Positions 1 through 6,821 of a stretch of 40,865 bases of DNA are shown here, piece by piece. Made by a program: the position numbers and the translations under genes. This DNA is from Bacteroidia bacterium (GTDB lineage: Bacteria > Bacteroidota > Bacteroidia > Bacteroidales > Azobacteroidaceae), in contig BNTW01000017.1 in the NCBI GenBank assembly GCA_025996895.1, forward strand, positions 1 through 40,865, in the 5' to 3' direction. The notes beneath the pieces were generated by a model that was given only the letters and a program-made list of their open reading frames with translations, was not told where the DNA came from and ran no database searches. Every line of letters starts with the position of its first letter. The first letter of the stretch is position 1.

Positions 1-132
1 ACATGTCAACTTGACGATACCGAGTACAAAAAAGGAATAGTGATAAGCGATGAAGAGTTAAATGCAATAAATCTTAAAAAATATAAGTTCCATGGCGAGT
101 GGAATTATGTCATAAAACCTAATAAAATGTGA
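1..132 (+). pseudogene. ISAzo13-type transposase, C-terminal fragment (runs off the left edge)
   Basis: An open frame enters from the left edge and stops at a TGA at 130-132. It encodes 43 residues ending with a stretch containing SDEELNAINL and FHGEWNYVIKP. This matches what I recall of the conserved C-terminus of ISAzo13/DDE transposases (a 'sDEem..lnl..h.FHGEWNYtI.P' pattern). Only the tail is in the window, so I cannot tell whether the element is intact to the left. The adjoining fragment at 133-279 and the broken genes that follow suggest an insertion-prone region. Assignment is by remembered family motif, not by a search. Confidence 0.65.
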
Positions 133-279
133 AAATTATTTACGGACGCTCCCTTATTGAAACGAGGAGTTTCCAAAAGCGGCAAGATAGAGATAAGCAA
201 TTTGTTGAAAGGGCAAATGGTGGTGGTCGAGATTGTTTTGGGGAATGGCGGTCGAGTAATGAAGAAGGTAGTAATGTGA
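133..279 (+). pseudogene. Possible C-terminal sorting-domain remnant of a secreted protein
   Basis: Directly after the transposase stop, and in the same frame, about 48 codons stay open to a TGA at 277-279. They contain SKSGKIEISNLLKGQ and end GRVMKKVVM. The alternating hydrophobic strands with a Gly-rich turn and a Lys-Val-Val end resemble type IX secretion C-terminal domains of Bacteroidetes. There is no start codon of its own. The simplest reading is the 3' end of a host gene separated from its body by the ISAzo13-type element. The domain assignment is tentative. Confidence 0.35.
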
Positions 280-286
280 TAAACAT

Positions 287-317
287 TTTGTTATGTATGT
301 AAAAAAGTGTAATTTTG
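287..317 (+). promoter_or_regulatory. Consensus Bacteroidetes promoter for the ATPase gene at 373
   Basis: TTTG at 287-290 and TAATTTTG at 310-317 are separated by exactly 19 bases, matching the Bacteroidetes housekeeping promoter. Transcription would start near 324, leaving a leader of about 50 bases before the ATG at 373. Confidence 0.7.
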
Positions 318-372
318 TAGCATTATTTAGTGATATAAAATGTAAAATATCTATCAAAAATACTGCTAAAAA

Positions 373-1701
373 ATGTATAGAAGTAAGACTAAAGAGCTTA
401 TACAGTGGAAATTAGATAAAAACAAAAAGCCACTGATATTTTATGGGGCACGACAAGTTGGAAAAACTTGGCTTATTCAAGCGTTCGGTAAACAGGAATA
501 CAAGCAAGTTGTGTATATAAATTTTGAGAGAGCCGAAGAAATGCGCAACGTTTTTTTGCACGACCTTGACCCCGGACGACTCATTACTGCCTTTGAATTT
601 TATTCCGGATTAAAAATTACGCCCGAAGACACGCTTATTGTTTTGGACGAAATTCAAGCCGCCAAGAGAGGAATTACCTCGTTGAAATATTTTTGCGAAG
701 AAACTCCCGAATATCAAATAATTGCTGCCGGTTCGTTGCTCGGAATAAATCTACACTCGGAAGAATCGTTTCCCGTTGGAAAGGTTGATATGATGACGCT
801 TTATCCAATGTCGTTTTACGAATTTTTGATGGCAATGGGCGAAGAAAACGGTTTGGCAAAAATCATTGAAGAAAAGCATTTTGACATAATGCCGATTTTT
901 CACGAAAAGTTCAAAGAATACTTGAAATATTATTTTTATGTTGGCGGAATGCCCGAAGCAGTAAAAGCGTTTGCGGAGAATCGCGATTGGAAAAAAGCGC
1001 GACAAATTCAAAATAAAATCCTTAAAAACTATCGCAACGATTTTTCAAAACACGCACCCAAAGAGATTGTTCCTCGCATAAATATGGTTTGGGACAGCCT
1101 GCCTGCCCAGTTAGCAAAGAAAAATAAAAAATTTATTTATGGCGTGGTAAAAGAAGGCGGACGTGCAAAAGAATTTGAATTGGCAATACAATGGTTGACA
1201 GATGCAGGGGTGCTGCACAAGGTTTTTGCAGTTACCAAGGCAGGCGTTCCGCTTGTGGCGTATCAGGATTTTTCGGAATTCAAAATTTACCACAACGATT
1301 TAGGATTGCTTGGTGCAATGTCAAAACTTAAATCCAAAACACTTGTTGATGGCGATGCTGTTTTTGAAGAGTTTAAGGGTGCTTTAACAGAGCAATACGC
1401 TTTTCAGCAACTGCTGTTGAATGAAGAACTGACCATCAACTACTTTCCATTCGACAACGGTCGCTACGAACTTGATTTTCTGATAGAAAACGGGGACGGC
1501 GACTTGATTCCAATAGAAGTTAAAGCAGGCGAGAACTTAAATGCAGCAAGTTTCAAAATTTATTGTGAGCGAAACAAGCCAAAAACAGCGATAAAAACTT
1601 CCCTGACAAACTACAAAGAAGAAACTTGGATGACGAACTTGCCTTTATACGCCTCACTACCTTTGCCCTGTAGCAACAATAATGGAATTAATCCGCGATA
1701 A
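373..1701 (+). CDS. AAA_14 / DUF4143 family ATPase
   Basis: A 442-aa protein of the widespread ATPases with an N-terminal P-loop domain and a C-terminal DUF4143 (nuclease-like fold) domain. Walker A is GARQVGKT near residues 25-32. Walker B is the hydrophobic run ending in VLDEIQ near residue 92. A sensor-like AAGSLLG follows near residue 118. The C-terminal part has the restriction-endonuclease-like pattern ELDFLIEN...PIEVKAGEN near residues 368-390. Cellular role is not established; these proteins are often in accessory regions and have been suggested to act in toxin-antitoxin or defence contexts. The last residues (NNNGINPR) read into a repeat-like sequence at about 1690-1745, so the natural C-terminus may have been altered. 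A distant relative lies at 18837. Confidence 0.85.
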   Translation: MYRSKTKELIQWKLDKNKKPLIFYGARQVGKTWLIQAFGKQEYKQVVYINFERAEEMRNVFLHDLDPGRLITAFEFYSGLKITPEDTLIVLDEIQAAKRGITSLKYFCEETPEYQIIAAGSLLGINLHSEESFPVGKVDMMTLYPMSFYEFLMAMGEENGLAKIIEEKHFDIMPIFHEKFKEYLKYYFYVGGMPEAVKAFAENRDWKKARQIQNKILKNYRNDFSKHAPKEIVPRINMVWDSLPAQLAKKNKKFIYGVVKEGGRAKEFELAIQWLTDAGVLHKVFAVTKAGVPLVAYQDFSEFKIYHNDLGLLGAMSKLKSKTLVDGDAVFEEFKGALTEQYAFQQLLLNEELTINYFPFDNGRYELDFLIENGDGDLIPIEVKAGENLNAASFKIYCERNKPKTAIKTSLTNYKEETWMTNLPLYASLPLPCSNNNGINPR

Positions 1702-1745
1702 AAAAATCCGCGTAAATCCGCCTTATCCGTGTCATCTGCGTTCCA
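1690..1745 (+). repeat. Dispersed Bacteroidetes-type repeat (ATCCGCG-rich)
   Basis: The tract contains AATCCGCGTAAATCCGCC, then TTATCCGTG and TCATCTGCGTTCC. It resembles the degenerate repeat often seen between genes in Bacteroidetes genomes. It overlaps the 3' end of the ATPase gene, supplying its final codons and stop. Identity as a family rests on recalled similarity. Confidence 0.45.
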
Positions 1746-1805
1746 TTGCACCTCTGCTCGGCACTCGCTTATTTCATCATTGATGGATTCTTCTCAAATA
1801 ATTCA

Positions 1806-1813
1806 TATATTTG
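1806..1813 (+). promoter_or_regulatory. Possible -7 element upstream of the truncated secreted protein
   Basis: TATATTTG fits TAnnTTTG. No TTTG lies at the ideal distance; the nearest TTG (1780-1782) is 23 bases away. The predicted leader to the ATG at 1915 would be about 95 bases. Confidence 0.35.
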
Positions 1814-1914
1814 CATAAAATTGTAAGCCTTTAATCTGTTGCAATCAGGCAAAATATTCCATTTTTATTTCAAATAAAAACAGGAAGAAGACATAAATAA
1901 AAATTAATAAAAAA

Positions 1915-2322
1915 ATGAAAACAAAAATGTTTTGGTTCGCCCTTTTTGCGATCCTGTTCTCAGCGAATAACAGTAGCTGGGCACAAATTGTGACGACTAT
2001 TACTGCTCCGAGAGATGATTATGTTGTCCCTTATGGGTCATATCCTAATGAACCGCTTGTGAAAATTGTGGTGGAGAAAGTAGATCCTTCTCAAGTTAAG
2101 ATTGGGTTTGGTTGGACGAATAATTCTTGGTCTGGTCTTACTCTTTTCGCTTTGTGTTTCAGCGTGTTGCGTGTTGGTCTGCGGGTTTTGTCCTACTGTC
2201 CCGCTGCCTGTTTCGTCTGCGTTCAATTCGGGCGTTTGGGTTTCGCTTGCCGTAAATATCTCGTGTTCCGCCTTAATGGTTTCGAGCGTTTTTTGCAGGG
2301 CTTTTTCTATGCTGCTGTTTAA
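1915..2322 (+). pseudogene. N-terminal fragment of a secreted protein fused to foreign sequence
   Basis: The frame starts with a clear signal peptide (basic MKTK, a hydrophobic stretch, cleavage near SWAQ at residues 21-24). About 40 residues of plausible mature protein follow, rich in Val, Pro and Tyr. From about position 2105 the frame reads Cys- and Leu-rich nonsense because it runs antisense through another gene fragment (2100-2530, minus strand). The gene therefore looks truncated by a rearrangement whose junction lies near 2095-2110. No family can be assigned from the remaining portion. Confidence 0.55.
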
Positions 2323-2530
2323 TGTATTGCTTTCGCCCATATTGGTAATTTTATATTGGTAGCCCTCGCGGTACTTGTTCCCGCCTGCCACTTGGATATA
2401 TTGAAAAAGCGTGAGTTCCTGCAAATAGCGGTTGAGTGTACGCGGGTGTATTCGCTTTTCCTTGCGTATATCAAGGGCGGTAAATTGCGTTGTTTCGGCT
2501 TTTTTGAGATAGGAACAAAGCCAATTATAC
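2100..2530 (-). pseudogene. Fragment of a winged-helix-like mobile-element protein
   Basis: On the minus strand the frame is open between a TAG near 2530 and the junction near 2100. It encodes a helix-rich segment with RIHPRTLNRYLQELTLF, then VAGGNKYREGYQYKI, then a coiled, Glu/Thr-rich tail. The first part looks like a winged helix-turn-helix domain with a wing at GGNKYREGY. It resembles modules I associate with Bacteroidetes integrative elements, but I cannot name the family. Neither end is natural: there is no in-frame start at the right place and the tail runs into the 1915 fragment. I call it a remnant brought in by transposition or recombination. Confidence 0.5.
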
Positions 2531-2573
2531 TATACTCGGTTATAAATTGAGGGGACTTCTAAAAATTAATTCA

Positions 2574-2603
2574 TTGTCAATCAAATAATTATGCTTATCT
2601 TTG
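2574..2603 (+). promoter_or_regulatory. Orphan promoter-like site
   Basis: TTG at 2574-2576, a 19-base gap and TATCTTTG at 2596-2603 make a good Bacteroidetes promoter. Nothing convincing starts downstream on this strand: the next ATG is followed at once by TAG. It probably belonged to a gene removed by rearrangement. Confidence 0.5.
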
Positions 2604-2639
2604 CAGTGTATAAACAACCTATAAAAATGTAGTAAGATG

Positions 2640-2803
2640 CAGTACAAAAGACGAGGACATATGGGATTATTGGTTTGATACATCCCCGTCATTAACGGAA
2701 CATTAAAACTATCTATAGGCAATGCCCAACCATTCCCTATTTGTTGGGCTTTTAACTGTGTTACGGCACTTAATAATAATGCCAGGAATAAAACTTTTTT
2801 CAT
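2640..2803 (-). pseudogene. 5' fragment of a secreted protein (signal peptide plus about 30 residues)
   Basis: The frame begins at 2803 with MKKVLFLALLLSAVTQLKAQ, a typical signal peptide cleaved after KAQ. QIGNGWALPIDSFNVPLM and MYQTNNP follow. The latter resembles the start of beta-rich secreted or phage-tail-like proteins with a GMYQ..N motif. After about residue 45 the frame degenerates. A neighbouring frame continues plausibly for a few residues (HMSSSFVLHLTTF) to a stop, so a frameshift plus 3' loss seems likely. Downstream sequence belongs to the orphan promoter region. Not expected to make a functional protein. Confidence 0.5.
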
Positions 2804-3016
2804 ACGATATTACATTTTATAATTACAATTTGCGTTCTAAAAATTGAATAAATTTATAGCGATAAAGTTTGGAAGAATAATCGGAATAGGTACAGAAAAA
2901 AGTGGGCAAATCTTGTCCGGTTTTCGGGACAAAATAGTACTTTTGTCGGACAACTAATGTTCAGTTAATTTTTATAAGCCGTATATTTTTTGTACCTTTG
3001 CCGCCAAAAACGAGTT

Positions 3017-3478
3017 ATGGTAAAGTATCGGATAAAATTGACAAAAGAAGAGGTTTTGGAACTTCAAAAAATCGTGAGCAAGGGTTTTCACAGTACACAA
3101 ACCTACCGGGCAGCCTATGTTTTGCTCAATGTAGATGAAGGAGGGTTTAGTTTGGGAAAAATGACCAATGAACGCATTTGTGAAGTGTTAAAAATCAATA
3201 TGCGCACCATCGATCGCATCAAGAAAAAGTTGGTAGAAAAGGGAATGTCTGCCGCTTTGGAACGCGATAAAGGCAGTCGTATCTATGAAAAAAAGATAGA
3301 CGGAGATATGGAGGCAAAAATAATTTCGATAGCCTGTAGTGAGCCACCGAAAGGTTTTGCCAAATGGTCTTTGCGACTGCTGGCAGATAAAATGGTTGAA
3401 TTACAGTATATTGACTCAATTTCATACGTTTCGATTGGCAACGTATTAAAAAAAACGAACTTAAACCGTGGAAAGTAA
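3017..3478 (+). CDS. IS630 transposase OrfA (N-terminal HTH half)
   Basis: The ATG at 3017 is preferred over an upstream start at 2990, which overlaps the promoter. The product, about 153 aa, starts MVKYRIKLTKEE. It carries the Bacteroidetes IS630 N-terminal DNA-binding region (ERICEVLKINMRTIDRIKKK near residues 55-75), followed by the linker with KWSLRLLADKM. The zero frame ends at TAA 3476-3478 shortly after an A8 run at 3448-3455. Alone it would be a DNA-binding protein without the DDE core; in IS elements such short products can regulate transposition. The full transposase requires a -1 shift into the frame beginning at 3454. Confidence 0.75.
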   Translation: MVKYRIKLTKEEVLELQKIVSKGFHSTQTYRAAYVLLNVDEGGFSLGKMTNERICEVLKINMRTIDRIKKKLVEKGMSAALERDKGSRIYEKKIDGDMEAKIISIACSEPPKGFAKWSLRLLADKMVELQYIDSISYVSIGNVLKKTNLNRGK

Positions 3479-4149
3479 AGGGCTGGGTAATTCCACCCGA
3501 ACAGAACGCGGAATTTGTTGCCCACATGGAACAGGTTTTGGACGTTTACAAGCGACCTTACAAGGAGGATTTTCCGGTAGTTTGCATGGACGAATCTCCG
3601 GAACAATTGATAGAAACGGTCAGGGAAGAAGCCATGCAACCCGGCAAGGAAGCACGTGTTGATTACGAATATATCCGCCATGGTGTTGCCAATATTTTCA
3701 TGGCAAACGAACCTTTGAAAGGAAAGCGGTTGGTAGAGGTTACGAAATTAAAAACGAAAGCGGACTGGGCCAAATTTATCAAACGAATCGCCGATGAACT
3801 GTATCCTCAAGCCAAACGTATTACATTGGTGATGGATAATTTTGGCACTCATACAATTGGTGCTTTTTATGAGGCATTTCTGCCCGAAGAAGCCAAACGA
3901 TTGATTGACAGATTTGAGTTTGTTTTTACACCCAAACATGGCAGTTGGCTGAATATGGCAGAGATAGAACTACATGTGCTAAATGCGCAATGTTTGAACA
4001 GACATATTGCAACAATGGACGAAATGCAAGAAGAAGTGTTGGCGTGGCAAATGCATAGAAATAACAAAAATGCAAAAATCAATTGGCAATTCACGGCTAA
4101 GGATGCTCGCATAAAACTAAAGAGATTATATCCGACATTTAGTGATTAA
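3454..4149 (+). CDS. IS630 transposase OrfB (DDE catalytic half, reached by -1 frameshift)
   Basis: This frame continues the homology of OrfA. After the slip it reads NELKPWKVKGWVIPP, the expected IS630 junction sequence, then the catalytic domain. The acidic triad is visible: Asp in VCMDES, Asp in LVMDNFGTH, and Glu in WLNMAEIE. The zero-frame codons TTA AAA AAA ACG contain the heptamer A-AAA-AAA (3448-3454), a classical -1 slippery site. A slip there makes AAC the next codon and gives a fused protein of about 377 aa, the usual family length. An internal ATG at 3526 exists but would skip part of the domain. A sequencing or mutational A-deletion is the alternative. Confidence 0.75.
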   Translation, partial: NELKPWKVKGWVIPPEQNAEFVAHMEQVLDVYKRPYKEDFPVVCMDESPEQLIETVREEAMQPGKEARVDYEYIRHGVANIFMANEPLKGKRLVEVTKLKTKADWAKFIKRIADELYPQAKRITLVMDNFGTHTIGAFYEAFLPEEAKRLIDRFEFVFTPKHGSWLNMAEIELHVLNAQCLNRHIATMDEMQEEVLAWQMHRNNKNAKINWQFTAKDARIKLKRLYPTFSD

Positions 4150-4160
4150 CATAACACTAG

Positions 4161-6746
4161 CTATTGGAGTGATTTATAAATTTTAGTTTGTATAAAAATC
4201 CTATATGGCGTTTCCTTATCCAAATCGGGGAATATGAAGCCTTTGCCGGTATTGTCCATCATTTCAAACAAATACATCAAATCGTAACGCAAATCTATTT
4301 TTTCAGCCGGAATAATTGTTTCATATACATCTTTTTCGTCGGTTGGCGTCATCGGCAACATTTCAAAATCTTTGTATTGATTCATAGCACGATATTGCAA
4401 ACGCAACCATTTTAAACCGTTTTCGGCTTGAACTTTGACCTTAATTGTAACCGGCTGTCCGGCTTTGAGCGGTAAAACAGAATATTCTTCGACGGTAAAA
4501 TACAGGCTGTTGGAAATATCCGAAGCCGGCTGATAATGCAGCGACGTTGCAACTTTTCCGACCGCTTGGAAAGCCGTTTGCTGTTCTTTCAACTTTTCCA
4601 AACTGTGCTGTAAAAAACGCAGTTCATCGCGCCAATGCCCGGACAATTCTTTTTTTCCTATCAAAATATTTTCGGCATAATGGTCGCCGGCTGCATCTAC
4701 CAATTGTTGCCAAGCATCGATGGCGCGCTGTTCGCAAGCAATGGCTTCATTTAAAGCCGAAACGTCTTGTGTCCGTAAAAACAGGCAATAATTGACGGCT
4801 GCCGGAACTCGGCGGGCATGATACAAAGCTAGGTAAGTCAGCATTTTTAAATCGGTAACCGTCGAAATCAATTCTTTATTGTCTTTATCGCCAACTTTTT
4901 CGGCTTCGGCGACTTTTTGTAAAATGTCGGTAGCGGTCTGTTCCAGCCACAAAGCCGTAGTGGAAGGCCGTATTTTGGCGGTTTCCAATTCTCCCAAAAG
5001 CACGCGCGCTTCTTCGTCGAAAGAGGCAAATTGCTGAATATCACTGCCTTCCGCTTTGGCATACAAAGGCAAATCGCCTAATCGTTGTTTTTCCGGCCAC
5101 GCGCTGGTAGTAGGAAAAAAATTGTAAGGATAGCAGGCGGCCACGATGCGGGGCAGTATCCGGCTGGCTTCGTTCAAAGCCGGTTTAATGATGGTACCGG
5201 CTTTGCCCAATCGCTGTTGAAATTCTCTTTCCGACACTTCTTCCGGTGTTTGCGGGTCGTAACCCCACAAGCCGAACGTCTGGAAAAAATACCAATACCG
5301 TTCAAATTCGTAGCGGTAATACCGGTATTTCTCCGGCAAAAGCTGGAAAGGCTCAACATCGTGAAACTGCGATTCCATCTTGGTTGCCAAAGGCTCATAA
5401 ACGGCATATGCTTCGCTGTTGTATAAACGGCTGCTTTCGGCAAAACGGCGCACGTATTCCGGGTCGCCCCACAAAAATACGCGGTTTGTTCCGCCGTTCC
5501 ACAATTTCCATAACATCTTGTATTCCTGCGGATAACGCAAAAAATCGGCATAGCCGTGCCGGCGATTTTTCTGGTCTTCACGATTGACATGCGTCGGACT
5601 GAAAGGCAAGCCCATCTGTTCCATCCAGAATTTGGGGGCAATCCGGAATTTAATGCCCAGATTGATAACACTGCATATCAACGTATCCGTAATGCCTTTG
5701 GAGTGAATATCAATTTGTAAATCGGGCGCATATTTCTTTACGGTTTTAAAGAAATTGACGCTAAACTCATGCAATTCGCTGGTTTTCAATCCGGACTCGT
5801 TATTTGTTTTAAATAAAATAGCGTCCGCATCGGGAAAAGTTTTTAAAAATTTGGCGAAAGCCGCTTTGGTATAAGCATTCAAATTGGTCGAATCCAAGCC
5901 GCTGACTTGCCAAGGCAAGGGACGTCCCGGCACATATTCAAAATCGGGGTTTCCGCCGGCTTGTACCTCACCCCTATAAATATGATCCCAAATACCGAGC
6001 CGGACACCAATGCCATGTTCATGCGCCAGCGCAATCAGCCGGTGCATCGCTTCTACATTTTTCTGTTGCCTTTCTTCGGAAATATCCTGCATTTTAACAT
6101 TCAAATACCCTTCTACATCGAAAAAATAGGGATAGCAGGGAGCCAAAAATCCGCCGTTTTCGTATCCAAACAGGATTTCGAGCATATTGAAACGATTTTG
6201 TGCCATCATACCAAAATAGGCTTCCCAATACGCCTCGTCATAAAAACGGCTTTCCCAATATCGGCGGTGCATTGTGTAAAGAGCAATGCCGCGTTCTCTG
6301 ATATAAGGCTCTGATACTGTTTCACGTACATATTGCAACGGATTAGCCGGATTGTTACTCCAGCCAATCCGGTTGGCTATATCCAAAAGAGCGTACATCA
6401 GCCCTTTATCGTCATATCCTGCTGCTACAAGCAGAGATTTATCTCTAAATATGGCTAGTGCTTCCGAACTTTCAGGAATTTTTATTTCCGCTTTTTTCAA
6501 CTGTTGAGCGATCGCATTATCAGAAGCTAATCCTATAATTATAAGGTCTTTAGCTTTAGCCTCATTGAAAGATCCGACTTGCTCAAACGTTATTTTTTTC
6601 GTGCGCAATGCTTCGATTAATTTTTCCAAACCGTAAGCTGCCGGTTGACCATATTGATTGTCCGTAACAATGGAAATTTGTGTCGCCGGTTGCGCCCAAG
6701 CGGTCATAACCGGAAATAAAAGTAGAAACAGGATTTTTTTTAACAT
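4161..6746 (-). CDS. Secreted glycoside-hydrolase-like protein with GH20/GH67-type N-terminal domain
   Basis: An 861-aa exported protein with a signal peptide of about 18 residues (FPVMTAWAQ). Residues about 25-140 resemble the small alpha/beta domain found in front of hexosaminidases and alpha-glucuronidases, with YGLEKLIEAL, LIIIGLAS and GLMYALLDIANRIGW. A long (beta/alpha)-barrel-like region follows, rich in aromatic residues (RYWESRFYDEAYWEAYFGMM, IRLGIWDH-like turns, LFKTNNESGLKTSE). A helical region and a beta-rich C-terminal domain end the protein. I cannot name the exact CAZy family or the catalytic acids. It probably acts on plant or host polysaccharide in the periplasm or outside. 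The gene ends one base from an IS630 end but the C-terminus looks natural. A TATTTTTG on its strand (6774-6781) may be its promoter, divergent from iorA. Confidence 0.65.
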   Translation of the reverse strand: MLKKILFLLLFPVMTAWAQPATQISIVTDNQYGQPAAYGLEKLIEALRTKKITFEQVGSFNEAKAKDLIIIGLASDNAIAQQLKKAEIKIPESSEALAIFRDKSLLVAAGYDDKGLMYALLDIANRIGWSNNPANPLQYVRETVSEPYIRERGIALYTMHRRYWESRFYDEAYWEAYFGMMAQNRFNMLEILFGYENGGFLAPCYPYFFDVEGYLNVKMQDISEERQQKNVEAMHRLIALAHEHGIGVRLGIWDHIYRGEVQAGGNPDFEYVPGRPLPWQVSGLDSTNLNAYTKAAFAKFLKTFPDADAILFKTNNESGLKTSELHEFSVNFFKTVKKYAPDLQIDIHSKGITDTLICSVINLGIKFRIAPKFWMEQMGLPFSPTHVNREDQKNRRHGYADFLRYPQEYKMLWKLWNGGTNRVFLWGDPEYVRRFAESSRLYNSEAYAVYEPLATKMESQFHDVEPFQLLPEKYRYYRYEFERYWYFFQTFGLWGYDPQTPEEVSEREFQQRLGKAGTIIKPALNEASRILPRIVAACYPYNFFPTTSAWPEKQRLGDLPLYAKAEGSDIQQFASFDEEARVLLGELETAKIRPSTTALWLEQTATDILQKVAEAEKVGDKDNKELISTVTDLKMLTYLALYHARRVPAAVNYCLFLRTQDVSALNEAIACEQRAIDAWQQLVDAAGDHYAENILIGKKELSGHWRDELRFLQHSLEKLKEQQTAFQAVGKVATSLHYQPASDISNSLYFTVEEYSVLPLKAGQPVTIKVKVQAENGLKWLRLQYRAMNQYKDFEMLPMTPTDEKDVYETIIPAEKIDLRYDLMYLFEMMDNTGKGFIFPDLDKETPYRIFIQTKIYKSLQ

Positions 6747-6773
6747 ATTCTATTTTTAAAACGTTCTGAAGTA

Positions 6774-6801
6774 CAAAAATAATACTTTTTTATTACCTTT
6801 G
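6774..6801. promoter_or_regulatory. Divergent promoter region between the glycosidase-like gene and iorA
   Basis: TACCTTTG at 6794-6801 (plus strand, toward iorA) and TATTTTTG at 6774-6781 read on the minus strand (toward the glycosidase-like gene) both match TAnnTTTG. Their -33 elements would overlap the opposing -7 box and are poor matches. Confidence 0.45.
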
Positions 6802-6821
6802 AAGGCTTAAAATAAAAACGC

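Larger units (their letters stand above)
2955..4159 (+). mobile_element. IS630-family insertion sequence, about 1.2 kb
   Basis: Terminal inverted repeats are visible. The left end is TAATGTTCAGTTAAT at 2955-2969. The right end read on the opposite strand is TAGTGTTATGTTAAT at 4145-4159, matching 12 of 15 positions, with weaker similarity continuing inward about 12 more bases. Both ends begin with TA, as expected for IS630 elements that duplicate a TA target. The transposase reading frames (3017-4149) fill the element, and its TAA stop lies inside the right repeat. A promoter-like TACCTTTG is at 2993-3000. The right end sits one base from the stop codon of the glycoside-hydrolase-like gene at 4161, so insertion occurred exactly at its 3' edge. 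Confidence 0.8.

Noticed and set aside
2038..2424. A complete 128-aa gene on the minus strand
   Set aside because: Homology-like sequence extends upstream of its Met and is lost before its stop, so it is an internal fragment, not an intact gene.
2897..2954. Operator-like TTGTC/GACAA words left of the IS630 element
   Set aside because: TTGTCC, GGGACAA and TTGTCGGACAA recur within 50 bases, but the downstream gene is broken and I cannot connect them to a regulator; kept only as a note.
4547..6314. Several long plus-strand frames opposite the glycosidase-like gene
   Set aside because: They are antisense shadows: Arg/Phe/His-rich, without motifs, and lie entirely within a well-supported gene.
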